Source: Carya illinoinensis (lineage: Eukaryota; Streptophyta; Magnoliopsida; Fagales; Juglandaceae). From it: a DNA stretch of 64,000 bases. Every line of letters begins with the position of its first letter. The first letter of the stretch is position 1. The notes below the pieces were generated by a model. The model had not been told where the DNA came from, did not search any database, and saw only the letters and a program-made list of their open reading frames with translations. The stretch spans positions 16,494,001 to 16,558,000 of the forward strand of contig NC_056766.1 of assembly GCF_018687715.1 (NCBI RefSeq), written 5' to 3'. Positions 11,795 through 25,700 of the stretch are shown piece by piece. A program made the translations under genes and the position numbers.

Positions 11795-14700
11795 TTAGAA
11801 TGGATTATTTATCGACCTTCCAAACCCAACGCAATAGTATATAATTGTTTTAACAAAGAAAGACAAAAATAAAGAGTAACCAAGAGTGCATACTGCTCGG
11901 ATTTTTACTCAAGAAGTTTATCAAGTTCAGCAGGTGGAAAGGGCTAGATTATATTTTACTAGTTTTTTCTTCGAACACCGGTAGCAATCACTACTAAACT
12001 CACCAGAGCAATCACGTGACGCCATAAAGCATCACAAACGCTAAAGATCGTAAAGAAGATTCATTCTTTTAGTATGTACATGTAAATGGCCGAATTTAAT
12101 TGTTACATTTACCTATATTTGTTGTTTATAGGGTTATAGTCATGAAGATAATAAATACATCGGCAAGAAAGATAAAAAAAGCGTTGGGTTCATAAAAGTT
12201 TATATGTACCCCTTACCCTTCTTCCATCGTCAAGAGCGGAGAGTTTCTGTGTGATGCTCGTTGACATCTTCTCTGGTGCCAGGCCTGACCCAAGAACCAG
12301 ATCTGACCCAGTCTTAGCTTGGAATATTGGAGGGGTTAGAATGGATTTTTTATCAACCCTTCGAACCCAACGCAATAGCATATAATTGTTTTAAAAAAGT
12401 ATGACCAAAATAAAGAGTGAGCAAAAGTGCATACAGCTCGCATTTTTGCTCAAGAAGTTCATCAAGTTCAGCAGGTGGGAGGGGCTAGATTATATTTTAC
12501 TAGTTTTTTCTAGCAACAATGGTAGCAATCACTACTGAACTCACCAGGGTAATCACATGAGGCCATGAAGCATCACAAATGCCAAAGATCGTAAAAAATA
12601 TTCATTCTTTTAGTATGCACATATAAATGGCCAAGTTGAATTGTTAGATTTACCTATATGTGTTGTTTATAGGGGTATAGTCGTGAAGATAATCAATACA
12701 GATGGATATATCTTTTTCGATTTTCTACATTAATTGGAGTGATTGTTTCTCTAATAACTCGGAGGTTTTACCTAGTATAAATTGTTGTGTGCCTCTATTT
12801 GACTTATCAGATCCATTATGGTTACTTTGGCATTCACTACGATGGACCTATAAGTACTAAATATCCATTCCAACAATAAACATCAAGAATGAGAAAAATA
12901 GGATGTAAAATTGCAGAATTGTTTCTAAAAAAAACTCTAATACCATATCAATCTGCAAGAAATATAAAGAAAGCGTTGGGTCCATAAAAGTGTAGATGTA
13001 CCCCTTACCCTTCTTCCACCGTCGAGAACAGAGAGCTTCCGTGAGATGCTCGTTGACATCTGCTCTAATGCGAGACCTAACCCAAGAGCCAGATCTGACC
13101 CAGTCTCAGTTTGGAATATTGGGGGGGTTAGAATGGATTATTTATTGACCTTTCGAACCCAACGCAATAGCATATAATTGTTTCAAAAAAGTATGACCAA
13201 AATAAAGAGTACGCAAAAGTGCATACAGCTCGCATTTTTGCTCAAGAAGTTCATCAAGTTTAGCTAGTGGGAAGGGCTAGATTATATTTTGCTAGTTTTT
13301 TTCTCGCAACAATGGTAGCAATCACTACTGAACTCACCAAAGCAATCACGTGAGGCCATAAAGCATCACAAATGCCAAAGATCGTAAAAAAGATTCACCC
13401 TTTTAGTATGTACAAATAAATGGCCGGATCAAATTGTTAGATTGACCTATATGTGTTGTTTATAGGGGTATAGTCGTGAGGATAATCAATACAGATGGAT
13501 ATATCTTTTTTGATTTTTTGCAATAATTAGAGTGATTCTCTCCCGAATAACTCGTAGGCTTTACCTAGCATACATTGTTCTGTGCATCTGTATGACTTAT
13601 CGGATCCATTATGGGTTCTTTAGCATTCACTACGATGGACCGATAAGTACTAAATATCCATTACAACCATCAACATCATGAATGAGAAAAATAGGATGGA
13701 AAATTGCAGAATTGTTTCTAAAAAAAATGCTGATACCATATCAATCCGCAAGAAAGATAAAGAAAGCATTCGGTTCATAAAAGTGTAGATGTATCCCTTC
13801 CCCTTCTTCCACTGTCGAGAACGGAGAGTTCCCGTGAGATGCTTGTTGACATTTTCTCTGATGCGAGACCTGACCCAAGACCCAGATCTGACCCAGTCTC
13901 AGCTTGGAATATTGGGGGGGTTAGACTAGATTATTTATCGACCTTTCGAACCCAACGCAATAGCATATAATTGTCTCAAAAAAGTATGACCAAAATAAAG
14001 CGTCCGCAAAAGTGCATACAGGTCGCATTTTTGCTCAAGAAGTTCATCATGTTCAGCAGGTGGGAAGGGCTAGATTATATTTTACTAGTTTTTTCTTGCA
14101 ACAATGGTAGCAATCACTACTGAACTCACCACAGCAATCACGTGAGGCAATAAAGCATCACAAACGCGAAAGATCGTAAAAAAGATTCTTTCTTTTAGTA
14201 TGTACAAATAAATGGCCGGATTGAATTGTTAGATTGACCTATATGTGTTGTTTATAGGGGTATAGTTGTGAGGATAATCAATACAGATGGATATATCGTT
14301 TTTCATTTTTTGCATTAATTGGTGTGATTCTCTCCCTAATTACTCGGAGGCTTTACCTAGCATACATTGTTGTGTGCCTCTATATGACTTATTAGATCCA
14401 TTATGGGTTCTTTGGCATTCACTACGATGGACCTAAAAGTACTAAATATCCATTCCAACCATCAACATCCTGAACGAGAAAAATAGGATGTAAAATTGAA
14501 GAATTTTTTCTAAAAAAAACGCTGATACCATATCAAATAAATAGGATGTAAAAAAGATTCATTCTTTTAGTATGTACAAATAAATGGCCGGATTGAATTG
14601 TTAGATTGACCTATATGTGTCGTTTATAGGCGTATAGTCGTGACGATAAGCAATACAAATGGATATATCTTTTTGGATTTTTTGCATTAATTGGAGTGAT

Positions 14701-15020
14701 TCTCTCCCTAAGAACTCGTAGGCTTTACCTAGCATACATTGTTGTGTGCGTCTCTATTACTTATCCGATCCATTATGGGTTTTGGCATTCATTACGACAG
14801 ACCTATAAGTACTAAATATCCATTCCAACGATCAACATCAAGAATGAGAAAAATAAGATGTAAAATTGCAGAATAGTTTCTAAAAAAAATGTTGATACCA
14901 TATCAATCCGCAAGAGAGATAAAGAAGCGTTGCTTTCATAAAAGTGTAGATGTGCCCCTTACCCTTCTTCCACCGTCAAGAACGGAGAGTTTCCGTACCA
15001 TGCTCATTGACATCTTCTCT

Positions 15021-18000
15021 GATGCGAGACCTGACCCAAGAGCCAGATCTGACCCAGTCTCAGCTAGGAATATTGGGGCGGTTAGAATTGATTATTTATC
15101 GAGCTTTCGAACCCAACACAAAAGCATATAATTGTTTTAATAAAGTATGATGAAATGAAAGAGTAAGCAAGAGTGCATACAGCTCGCATATTTCCTCAAG
15201 AAGTTTATCCAGTTCAACAGGTGGGAAGGGCTAGATTATACTTTACTAGTTTTTTCTTGCAACAATGGTAGCAATCACTACTGAACTCACCAGAGCAATC
15301 ACGTGAAGCCATAAAGAATCACAAATGCCAAAAATCGTAAAAAAGATCCATTCTATTAGTATGTACAAATAAATGGCCAGATTGAATTGTTAGATTGACC
15401 TATATGTGTTGTTTATAGGGGTATAGTCGTGAGGATAATCAATAGAGATGGATATATCTTTTTTGATTTTTTGCATTAATTGGTGTGATTCTCTCCCTAA
15501 TTACTCAAAGGCTTTACCTAGCATACATTGTTGTGTGCCTCTGTATGACTTATCAGATCCATTATGGGTTCTTTGGCGTTCACTACGATGGACCAATAAG
15601 TACTAAATATCCATTCCAACCATCAACATCCTGAATGACAAAAATAGGATTTAAAATTGAAGAATTTTTTCTAAAAAAAAAGCTGATACCATATCAATCC
15701 GAAAGATAGATAAATAAAGCCTTGGGTTCATAAAAGTGTAGATATTCACAAGGAGAGTTTCCGTGTGATGCTCGCTGACATCTTCTCTGATGCGAGACCT
15801 GACCCAAGAGCCAGATTTGACCCTGTCTCAGCTTGGAATTCTGGCCGGGGGGTTAGAATGGATTACTTATCGACCTTTCGAACCCAATGCAATAGCGTAT
15901 AATTGTTTCAAAAAATTATGACCAAAATAAAGAGTACGCAAAAGTGCATACAGCTCGCATTTTGGCTCAAGAAGTTCATCAAGTTTAGCAGGTGGGAAGG
16001 GCTAGATTATATTTTGCTAGTTTTTTTCTCGCAACAATGGTAGCAATCACTACTGAACTCACTAGAGCAATCACGTGAGGCCATAAAGCATCACAAATGC
16101 CAAAGATATTAAAAAAGATTTAGTCTTTTAGTATGTACAAATAAATGGCCGGATTGAATTGTTAGATTTACCTATATGTGTTGTTTATAGGGGTATAGTC
16201 GTGACGATAATCAATACAGATGGATATATCTTTTTTGATTTTTTGAAATAATTGGAGTGATTATCTCCCGAATAACTCATAGGCTTTACCTAGCATACAC
16301 TGTTGTGTGCCTCTGTATGACTTATCGAATCCATTATGGGTTCTTTGGCATTTACTACGATGGACCGATAAGTACTAAATATCCAATACAACCATGAACA
16401 TCATGAATGAGAAAAATAGGATGGAAAATTACAGAATTATTTCTAAAAAAAACGCTGATACCATATCAATCCGCAAGAAAGATAAAGAAAGCATTGGGTT
16501 CATAAAAGTGTAGATGTATCCCTTCTGCTTCTTCCACCGTCGAGAAGGGAGAGTTCCCGTGAGATGCTCGTTGACATTTTCTCTGATGCGAGACCTGACC
16601 CAAGAGCCAGATCTGACCCAGTCTCAGCTAGGAATATTGGGGCGGTTAGAATTGATTATTTATCGAGCTTTCGAACCCAACACAATAGCATAAATTGTTT
16701 TAATAAAGTATGATGAAATGAAAGAGTAAGCAAGAGTGCATACAGCTCGCATTTTTGCTTAAGAAGTTTATCCAGTTCAACAGATGGGAAGGGCTAGATT
16801 ATACTTTACTAGTTTTTTCGTGCAACAATGGTAGCAATCACTACTGAACTCACCAGAGCAATCACGTGAAGCCATAAAGAATCACTAATGCCAAAAATCG
16901 TAAAAAAGATCCATTCTATTAGTATGTACAAATAAATGGCCGGATTGAATTGTTAGATTGACCTATATGTGTCGTTTATAGGCGTATAGTCGTGACGATA
17001 AGCAATACAAATGGATATATCTTTTTGGATTTTTTGCATTAATTGGAGTGATTCTCTCCCTAAGAACTCGTAGGCTTTACCTAGCATACATTGTTGTGTG
17101 CGTCTCTATTACTTGTCCGATCCATTATGGGTTTTGGCATTCACTACGATGGACCTATAAGTACTAAATACCCATTCCAACTATCAACATCAAGAATGAG
17201 AAAAATAAGATGTAAAATTGTATAATTGTTTCTAAAAAAAATGTTGATACCATATCAATCCGCAAGAAAGATAAAGAAGCGTTGCTTTCATAAAAGTGTA
17301 GATGTGCCCCTTACCCTTCTTCCACCGTCAAGAACGGAGAGTTTCCGTACCAAGCTCATTGACATCTTCTCTGATGCGAGACCTGACCCAAGAGGCAGAT
17401 CTGACCCAGTCTCAGCTAGGAATATTGGGGCGGTTACAATTGATTATTTATCGAGCTTTCGTACCCAACGCAATAGCATAAAATTGTTTTAATAAAGTAT
17501 GATGAAATGAAAGAGTAAGCAAGAGTGCATACAGCTCGCATTTTTGCTCAAGAAGTTTATCCAGTTCAACAGGTGGGAAGCACTAGATTATACTTTACTA
17601 GTTTTTTCTTGCAACAATGGTAGCAATCACTACTGAACTCACCAGAGCAATCACGTGAAGCCATAAAGCATCACAAATGCCAAAAATCGTAAAAAAGATC
17701 CATTCTATTAGTACGTACAAATAAATGGCCGGATTGAATTATTAGATTGACCTATATGTGTTGTTTATAGGGGTATAGTCGTGAGCATAATCAATACAGA
17801 TTGATATATCTTTTTTGATTTTTTGCATTAATTGGTGTGATTCTCTCCCTAATTACTCAAAGGCTTTACCTAGCATACATTGTTGTGTGCCTCTGTATGA
17901 CTTATCAGATCCATTATGGGTTCTTTGGCATTCACTACGATGGACCAATAAGTACTAAATATCCATTCCAACCATCAACATCCTGAATGACAAAAATAGG

Positions 18001-19703
18001 ATTTAAAATTGAAGAATTTTTTCTAAAAAAAAAGTTGATACCATATCAATCCGAAAGAAAGACAAATAAAGCCTTGGGTTCATAAAAGTGTACATATTCA
18101 CAAGGAGAGTTTCCTTGTCATGCTCGTTGACATCTTCTCTGATGCGAGACCTGACCCAAGAGCCAGATTTGACCCTGTCTCAGCTTGGAATATTGGGCGG
18201 GGGGTTAGAATGGATTATTTATCGACCTTTCGAACCCAATGCAATAGCGTATAATTGTTTCAAAAAATTATGACCAAAATAAAGAGTACGCAAAAGTGCA
18301 TACAGCTCGCATTTTGGCTCAAGAAGTTCATCAAGTTTAGCAGGTGGGAAGGGCTAGATTATATATTGCTAGTTTTTTTCTCGCAACAATGGTAGCAATC
18401 ACTACTGAACTCACTAGAGCAATCACGTGAGGCCATAAAGCATCACAAACGCCAAAGATATTAAAAAAGATTCACTCTTTTAGTATGTACAAATAAATGG
18501 CCGAATTGAATTGTTAGATTGACCTATATGTGTTGTTTATAGGGGTATAGTCGTGACGATAATCAATACAGATAGATATATCTTTTTTGATTTTTTGAAA
18601 TAATTGGAGTGATTATCTCCCGAATAACTCATAGGCTTTACCTAGCATACACTGTTGTGTGCCTCTATATGACTTATCGGATCCATTATGGGTTCTTTGG
18701 CCTTTACTACGATGGACCGATAAGTACCAAATATCCAATACAACCACGAACATCATGAATGAGAAAAATAGGATGGAAAATTACAGAATTGTTTCTAAAA
18801 AAAACGCTGATACCATATCAATCCGCAAGAAAGATAAAGAAAGCATTGGGTTCATAAAAGTGTAGATGTATCCCTTCCGCTTCTTCCACCGTCGAGAACG
18901 GAGAGTTCCCGTGAGATGCTCGTTGACATTTTCTCTGATGCGAGACCTGACCCAAGAGCCAGATCTGACTCAGTCTCAGCTAGGAATATTGGGGCGGTTA
19001 GAATGAATTATTTATCGAGCTTTCGAACCCAACACAATAGCATATAATTGTTTTAATCAAGAATGATGAAATGAAAGAGTAAGCAAGAGTGCATACAGCT
19101 CGCATTTTTGCTCAAGAAGTTTATCCAGTTCAACAGGTGGGAAGGGCTAGATTATACTTTACTAGTTTTTTCTTGCAACAATGGTAGCAATCACTACTGA
19201 ACTCACCAGAGCAATCACGTGAAGCCATAAAGAATCACAAATGCCAAAAATCGTAAAAAAGATCCATTCTATTAGTATGTACCAATAAATGGCCGGATTG
19301 AATTGTTAGATTGACCTATTTGTGTTGTTTATAGGGGTATAGTCGTGACGATAATCAACACAGATGGATATATCTTTTTTGATTTTTTGCATTAATTGGT
19401 GTGATTCTCTCCCTAATTACTCAAAGGCTTTACCTAGCATACATTGTTGTGTGCCTCTGTATGACTTATCAGATCCATTATGGGTTCTTTGGCATTCACT
19501 ACGATGGACCAATAAGTACTAAATATCCATTCCAACCATCAAAATCCTGAATGACAAAAATAGGATGTAAAAGTGAAGAATTTTTCTAAGAAAAACGCTG
19601 ATACCATATCAATCCGGAAGAAAGATAAAAAAAGCATTGGGTTCGTAAAAGTGTAGATATTCACAAGGAGGGTTTCCGTGTGATGCTCGTTGACATCTTC
19701 TCT
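15021..19703. repeat. Higher-order repeat region of the satellite (~2350-bp trimer period)
   Basis: Monomer spacings run 768, 796, 788, 768, 796, 766. Monomers 2352 bp apart (for example around 14889 and 17241) are much more alike than neighbours. The 766-768-bp class lacks about 26 bp of the CTTACCCTTCTTCCACC segment and instead reads GTAGATATTCACAAGGAG. The class continues beyond 19703 in an alternating pattern (767, 793). Confidence 0.75.
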
Positions 19704-22700
19704 GATGCGAGACCTGACCCAAGAGCCAGATTTGACCCTGTCTCAGCTTGGAATATTGGGCGGCGGGTTAGAATGGATTATTTATCGACCTTTCGAACCC
19801 AATGCAATAGCGTATAATTGTTTGAAATAATTGGAGTGATTATCTCCCGAATAACTCGTAGGCTTTACATAGCATACACTGTTGTGTGCCTCTGTATGAC
19901 TTATCGGATCCATTATGGGTTCTTTGGCATTTACTACGATGGACCGATAAGTACTAAATATCCAATACAACCACGAACATCATGAATGAGAAAAATAGGA
20001 TGGAAAATTACAGAATTGTTTCTAAAAAAAATGCTGATACCATATCAATCCACAAGAAAGATAAAGAAAGCATTGGGTTCATAAAAGTGTAGATGTATCC
20101 CTTCCCCTTCTTCCACCGTCGAGAATGGAGGGTTCCCGTGAGATGGTCGTTGACATTTTCTCTGATGCGAGACCTAACCCAAGAGCCAGATCTGACCCAG
20201 TCTCAGCTAGGAATATTGGGGCGGTTAGAATTAATTATTTATCGAGCTTTCGAACCCAACACAATAGCATATAATTGTTTTAATAAAGTATGATGAAATG
20301 AAAGAGTAAGCAAGAGTGCATACAGCTCGCATTTTTGCTCAAGAAGTTTATCCAGTTCAACAGGTGGAAAGGGCTAGATTATACTTTACTAGTTTTTTCT
20401 TGCAACAATGGTAGCAATCACTACTGAACTCACCAGAGCAATCACGTGAAGCCATAAAGAATCACAAATGCCAAAAATCGTAAAAAAGATCCATTCTATT
20501 AGTATGTACAAATAAATGGCCGGATTGAATTGTTAGATTGACCTATATGTGTTGTTTATAGGGGTATAGTCGTGAGGATAATCAATAGAGATGGATATAT
20601 CTTTTTTGATTTTTTACATTAATTGGTGTGATTCTCTCCCTAATTACTCAAAGGCTTTACCTAGCATACATTGTTGTGTGCGTCTCTATTACTTATCCGA
20701 TCCATTATGGGTTCTTTGGCATTCACTACGACGGACCTATAAGTACGAAATATCCATTCCAACGATCAACAGCAAGAATGAGAAAAATAGGATGTAAAAT
20801 TGCAGAATTTTTTCGAAATAAAATGTTGATACCATATCAATCCGCAAGAAAGATAAAGAAAGCGTTGCTTTCATAAAAGTGTAGATGTGCCCCTTACCCT
20901 TCTTCCACCGTCAAGAACGGAGAGTTTCCGTGCCATGCTCATTGACATCTTCTTTGATGCGAGACCTGACCCAAGAGCCAGATCTGACCCAGTCTCAGCT
21001 TGGAATATTGGGGGGGTTAGAATTAATTATTTATCGAGCTTTCGAACCCAACACAATAGCATATAATTGTTTTAATAGAGTATGATGAAATGAAAGAGTA
21101 CGAAAGTGTGCATAAGCTCGCATTTTTGCTCAAGAAGTTTATCCAGTTCAACAGGTGGGAAGGGCTAGATTATACTTTACTAGTTTTTTCTTGCAACAAT
21201 TGTAGCAATCACTACTGAACTCACCAGAGCAATCATGTGAAGCCATAAAGTGTCACAAATGCCAATGATCGTAGAAAAGATCCATTCTATTAGTATGTAC
21301 AAATAAATGGCCGGATTGAATTGTTAGATTGACCTATATGTGTTGTTTATAGGGGTATAGTCGTGAGGATAATCAATACAGATGGATATATCTTTTTTTA
21401 TTTTTTTCATTAATTGGTGTGATTCTCTCCCTAATTACTCAGAGGCTTTACCTAGCACACATTGTTATGTGCCTCAGTATCACTTATCAGATCCATTATG
21501 GGTTCTTTGGCATTCACTACGATGGACCCATAAGTACTAAATACCCATTCCAACCATCAACATCCTGAATGACAAAAATAGGATGTAAAATTGAAGAATT
21601 TTTTCTAAAAAAACCACTGATACCATATCAATCCGAAAGAAAGATAAATAAAGCGTTGGGTTCATAAAAGTGTAGATGTTCACACGGAGAGTTTCTGTGT
21701 GATGCTCGTTGACATGTTCTCTGATGCGAGACCTGACCCAAGAGCCAGATTGGACCCAGTCTCAGCTTGGAATATTGGGCAGGGGGTTAGAATGGATTAT
21801 TTATCTTTTCGAACCCAATGCAATAGCGTATAATTGTTTCAAAAAATTATGACCAAATTAAAGACTACGCAAAAGTGCATACAGCTCGCATTTTTGCTCA
21901 AGAAGTTCATCAAGTTTAGCAGGTCGGAAGGGCTAGATTATATTTTGCTAGTTTTTTTCTCGCAACAATGGTAGCAATCACTACTGAACTCACTAGAGCA
22001 ATCACATGAGGCCATAAAGCATCACAAACGCCAAAGATATTAAAAAAGATTCACTCTTTTAGTATGTACAAATAAATGGCCGGATTGAATTGTTAGATTG
22101 ACCTATATATGTTGTTTATAGGGGTATAGTCGTGACGATAATCAATACAGATGGATATATCTTTTTTGATTTTTTCAAATAATTGGAGTGATTATCTCCC
22201 GAATAACTCGTAGCCTTTACCTAGCATACATTGTTGTGTGCCTCTGTATGACTTATCGGATCCATTATGGGTTCTTTGGCATTCACTACGATGGACCGAT
22301 AAGTACTAAATATCGATTACAACCATCAACATCATGAATGAGAAAAATATGGTGGAAAATTGCAGAATTGTCTCTAAAAAAAACGCTGATACCATATCAA
22401 TCCGCAAGAAAGATAAAGAAAGCATTGGGTTCATAAAAGTGTAGATGTACCCCTTACCCTTATTCCACCATCGAGAACGGAGAGTTTCCGTGTGATGCTC
22501 GTTGACAGCTTCTCTGATGCGAGACCTGACCCAAGAGCCACATTTGACCCAGTCTCAGCTTGGAATATTGGGGGGGTTAGAATGGATTATTTATCGACCT
22601 TTCGAACCCAATGACATATCATATAATTGTTTCAAAAAATTATGACCAAAATAAAGAGTACGCAAAAGTGCATACAGCTCGCATTTTTGCTCAAGAAGTT

Positions 22701-25700
22701 CATCAAGTTTAGCAGGTGGGAAGGGCTAGATTATATTTTGCTAGTTTTTCTCTCGCAACAATGGTAGCAATCACTACTGAACTCACTAGAGCAATCACGT
22801 GAGGCCATAAAGCATCACAAACGCCAAAGATATTAAAAAAGATTCACTCTTTTAGTATGTACAAATAAATGGCCGGATTGAATTGTTAGATTGACCTATA
22901 TGTGTTGTTTATAGGGGTATAGTCGTGACGATTATCAACACAGATGGATATATCTTTTTTGATTTTTTGCAATAATTGGAGTGATTATCTCCCGAATAAC
23001 TCGTAGGCTTTACCTAGCATAGATTGTTGTGTGCCTCTATATGACTTATCGGATCCATTATGGGTTCTTTGGCATTCACTACGATGGACCTATAAGTACT
23101 AAATATCCAATCCAACCATCAAGATCAAGAATGAGAAAAATAGGATGTAAAATCGCAAAATTGTTTCTAAAAAAAACGCCCATACCAATCTGCAAGAAAG
23201 ATAAAGAAAGCGCTGGGTTCAAAAAAGTGTAGATGTGCCCCTTACCCTTCTTCCACCGTCGAGAACGAAGAGTTTCCATGAGATGCTCGTTGACATCTTC
23301 TCTGATACGAGACCTGACCCGAGAGCCAGATCTGGCCCAGTCTCAGCTTGGAAAATTCGGGAGGTTAGAATGGATTATTTATTGACCTTTCGAACCCAAC
23401 GCAATAGCATAAGATTGTTTTAATAAAAAATGACAAAAATAAAGAGTAAGCAAGAGTGCATACAGCTCGCATTTTCGCTCAAGTTTATCAAGTTTAGCAG
23501 GTGGGAAGGGATAGATTATACTTTACTAGTTTTTTCTTGCAACAATGGTAGCAATCACTACTGAACTCACCAGAGCAATCACGTGAGGCAATAAAGCATC
23601 ACAAATGGCAAAGATCGTAAAAAAGATTCATTCTTTTAGTACGTACATATAAATGGCCGAATTAAATTGTTAGATTTACCTATATGTATTGTTTATAGGG
23701 GTATAGTCGTGAGGATAATCAAAACAGATGGATATATCTTTTTCGATTTTCTACATTAATTGGAGTGATTCTCTCCCTAATAACTCGGAGGCTTTACCTA
23801 GCATAAATTGTTGTGTGCCTCTATTTGACTTATTAGATCCATTATGGGTTCTTTGGCATTCACTACGATGGACCTATAAGTACTAAATATCCATTCCAAC
23901 CATCAACATCAAGAATGAGAAAAATAGGATGTAAAATTGTAGAATTGTTTCTAAAAAAAATGCTGATACCATATCAGTCCGCAAGAAAGATAACGAAAGC
24001 GGTGGGTTCATAAAAGTGTAGATGTACCCCTTACCCTTCTTCCACCATCGTGAACGGAGAGTTTCCGTGTGATCCTCGTTGACATCTTCTCGGATGAAGA
24101 GTGCATACAGCTCGCATTTTTGCTCAAGGTTATGAAGTTCAGCAGGTGGGAAGGGCTAGATTATACTTTTCTGGTTTTTTCTTGCAACAATGGTAGCAAT
24201 CACTACTGAACTCACCAGAGCAATTACGTGAGGCCATAAAGCATCACAAACGCGAAAGATCCTAAAAAAGATTCATTCTTTTAGCATGTACAAATAAATG
24301 GCCGGATTGAATTGTTAGACTAACCTATATGTGTTGTTTATAGGTGTATAGTCGTAACGATAATCAATACAGATGGATATATCTTTTTGGATTTTTTGCA
24401 TTAATTGGAGTGATTCTCTCCCTAATAACGCGTAGGCTTTACCTAGCAGACATTGTTGTGTGCCTCTATATGACTTATCAGATCCATTATGGGTTCTTTG
24501 GCATTCACTACGATGGACCAATAAGTACTAAATATCCATTCCAACCCTCAACATCATGAATGAGAAAAATAGGATGGAAAATTGCAGAATTGTTTAAAAA
24601 AAGCTGATACCATATCAATCCGCAAGAAAGATAAAGAAAGCGTTGGGTTCATAAAAGTGTAGATGTATCCCTTACCCTTCTTCAACCGTCGAGACTGGAG
24701 AGTTTCCGTGAGATGTTCGTTGACATCTTCTCTGATGCGAGACCTGACCCAAGAGCCAGATCTGACCCAGTCTCAGCTTGGAATATTGGGGGGGTTAGAA
24801 TGGATTATTTATCGACCTTTCGAACCCAACGCAATAGCATATAATTGTTTTAATAAAGTATGACAAAAATAAAGAGTAAGCGAGAGTGCAAACAGCTCGC
24901 ATTTTTGCTCAACAAATTTATCAAGTTCAGCAGGTGGGAAGGGCTCGATTATACTTTACTAGTTTTTTCTTGCAACAGTGGTAGCAATCACTACTGAACT
25001 CACCAGAGCAATCACGTGAGGCCATAAAGCATCACAAATGCGAAAGATCGTAAAAAAGATTCATTCTTTTAGTATGTACATATAAATGGCCGCATTGAAT
25101 TGTTAGATTTACCTATATGTGTTGTTTATAGGGGAATAGGTGTGAGGATAATCAATACAGATGGATATATCTTTTTTTTTTCGGCATTAATTGGAGTGAT
25201 TCTCTCCCTATAACTCGGAAGCTTTACCTAGCATACATTGTGGTGTGCATCTGTATGACTTATCAAATCCCTTATGGGTTCTTTGGCATTCCCTACGATG
25301 GACCTATAAGTACTAAATATCCATTCCAACCCTCAACATCAAGAATGGCAAAAATAGGATGTAAAATTGCAGAATTGTTTCTAAAAAACATGTTGATACC
25401 ATATCAATCCGCAAGAAAGATAAAGAAAGTGTTGGGCTCATAAAAGTGTAGATGTACCCCTTACCCTTCTTCCACCGATGAGAACGGAGAGTTTCCATTA
25501 GATGCTCGTTGGCATCTTCTTTGATGCGAGACTTGACCCAAGAGCCAGATCTGACCTAGTCTCGGCTTGGAATATTGGGGGGGTTAGAATGGATTATTTA
25601 TCGACCTTTTGAACCCAATGCAAGAGCATATAATTGTTTTCATAAAGTAAGACAAAATAAAGGGTAAGGAAGAGTGCATACAGCTCCCATTTTTGCTCAA

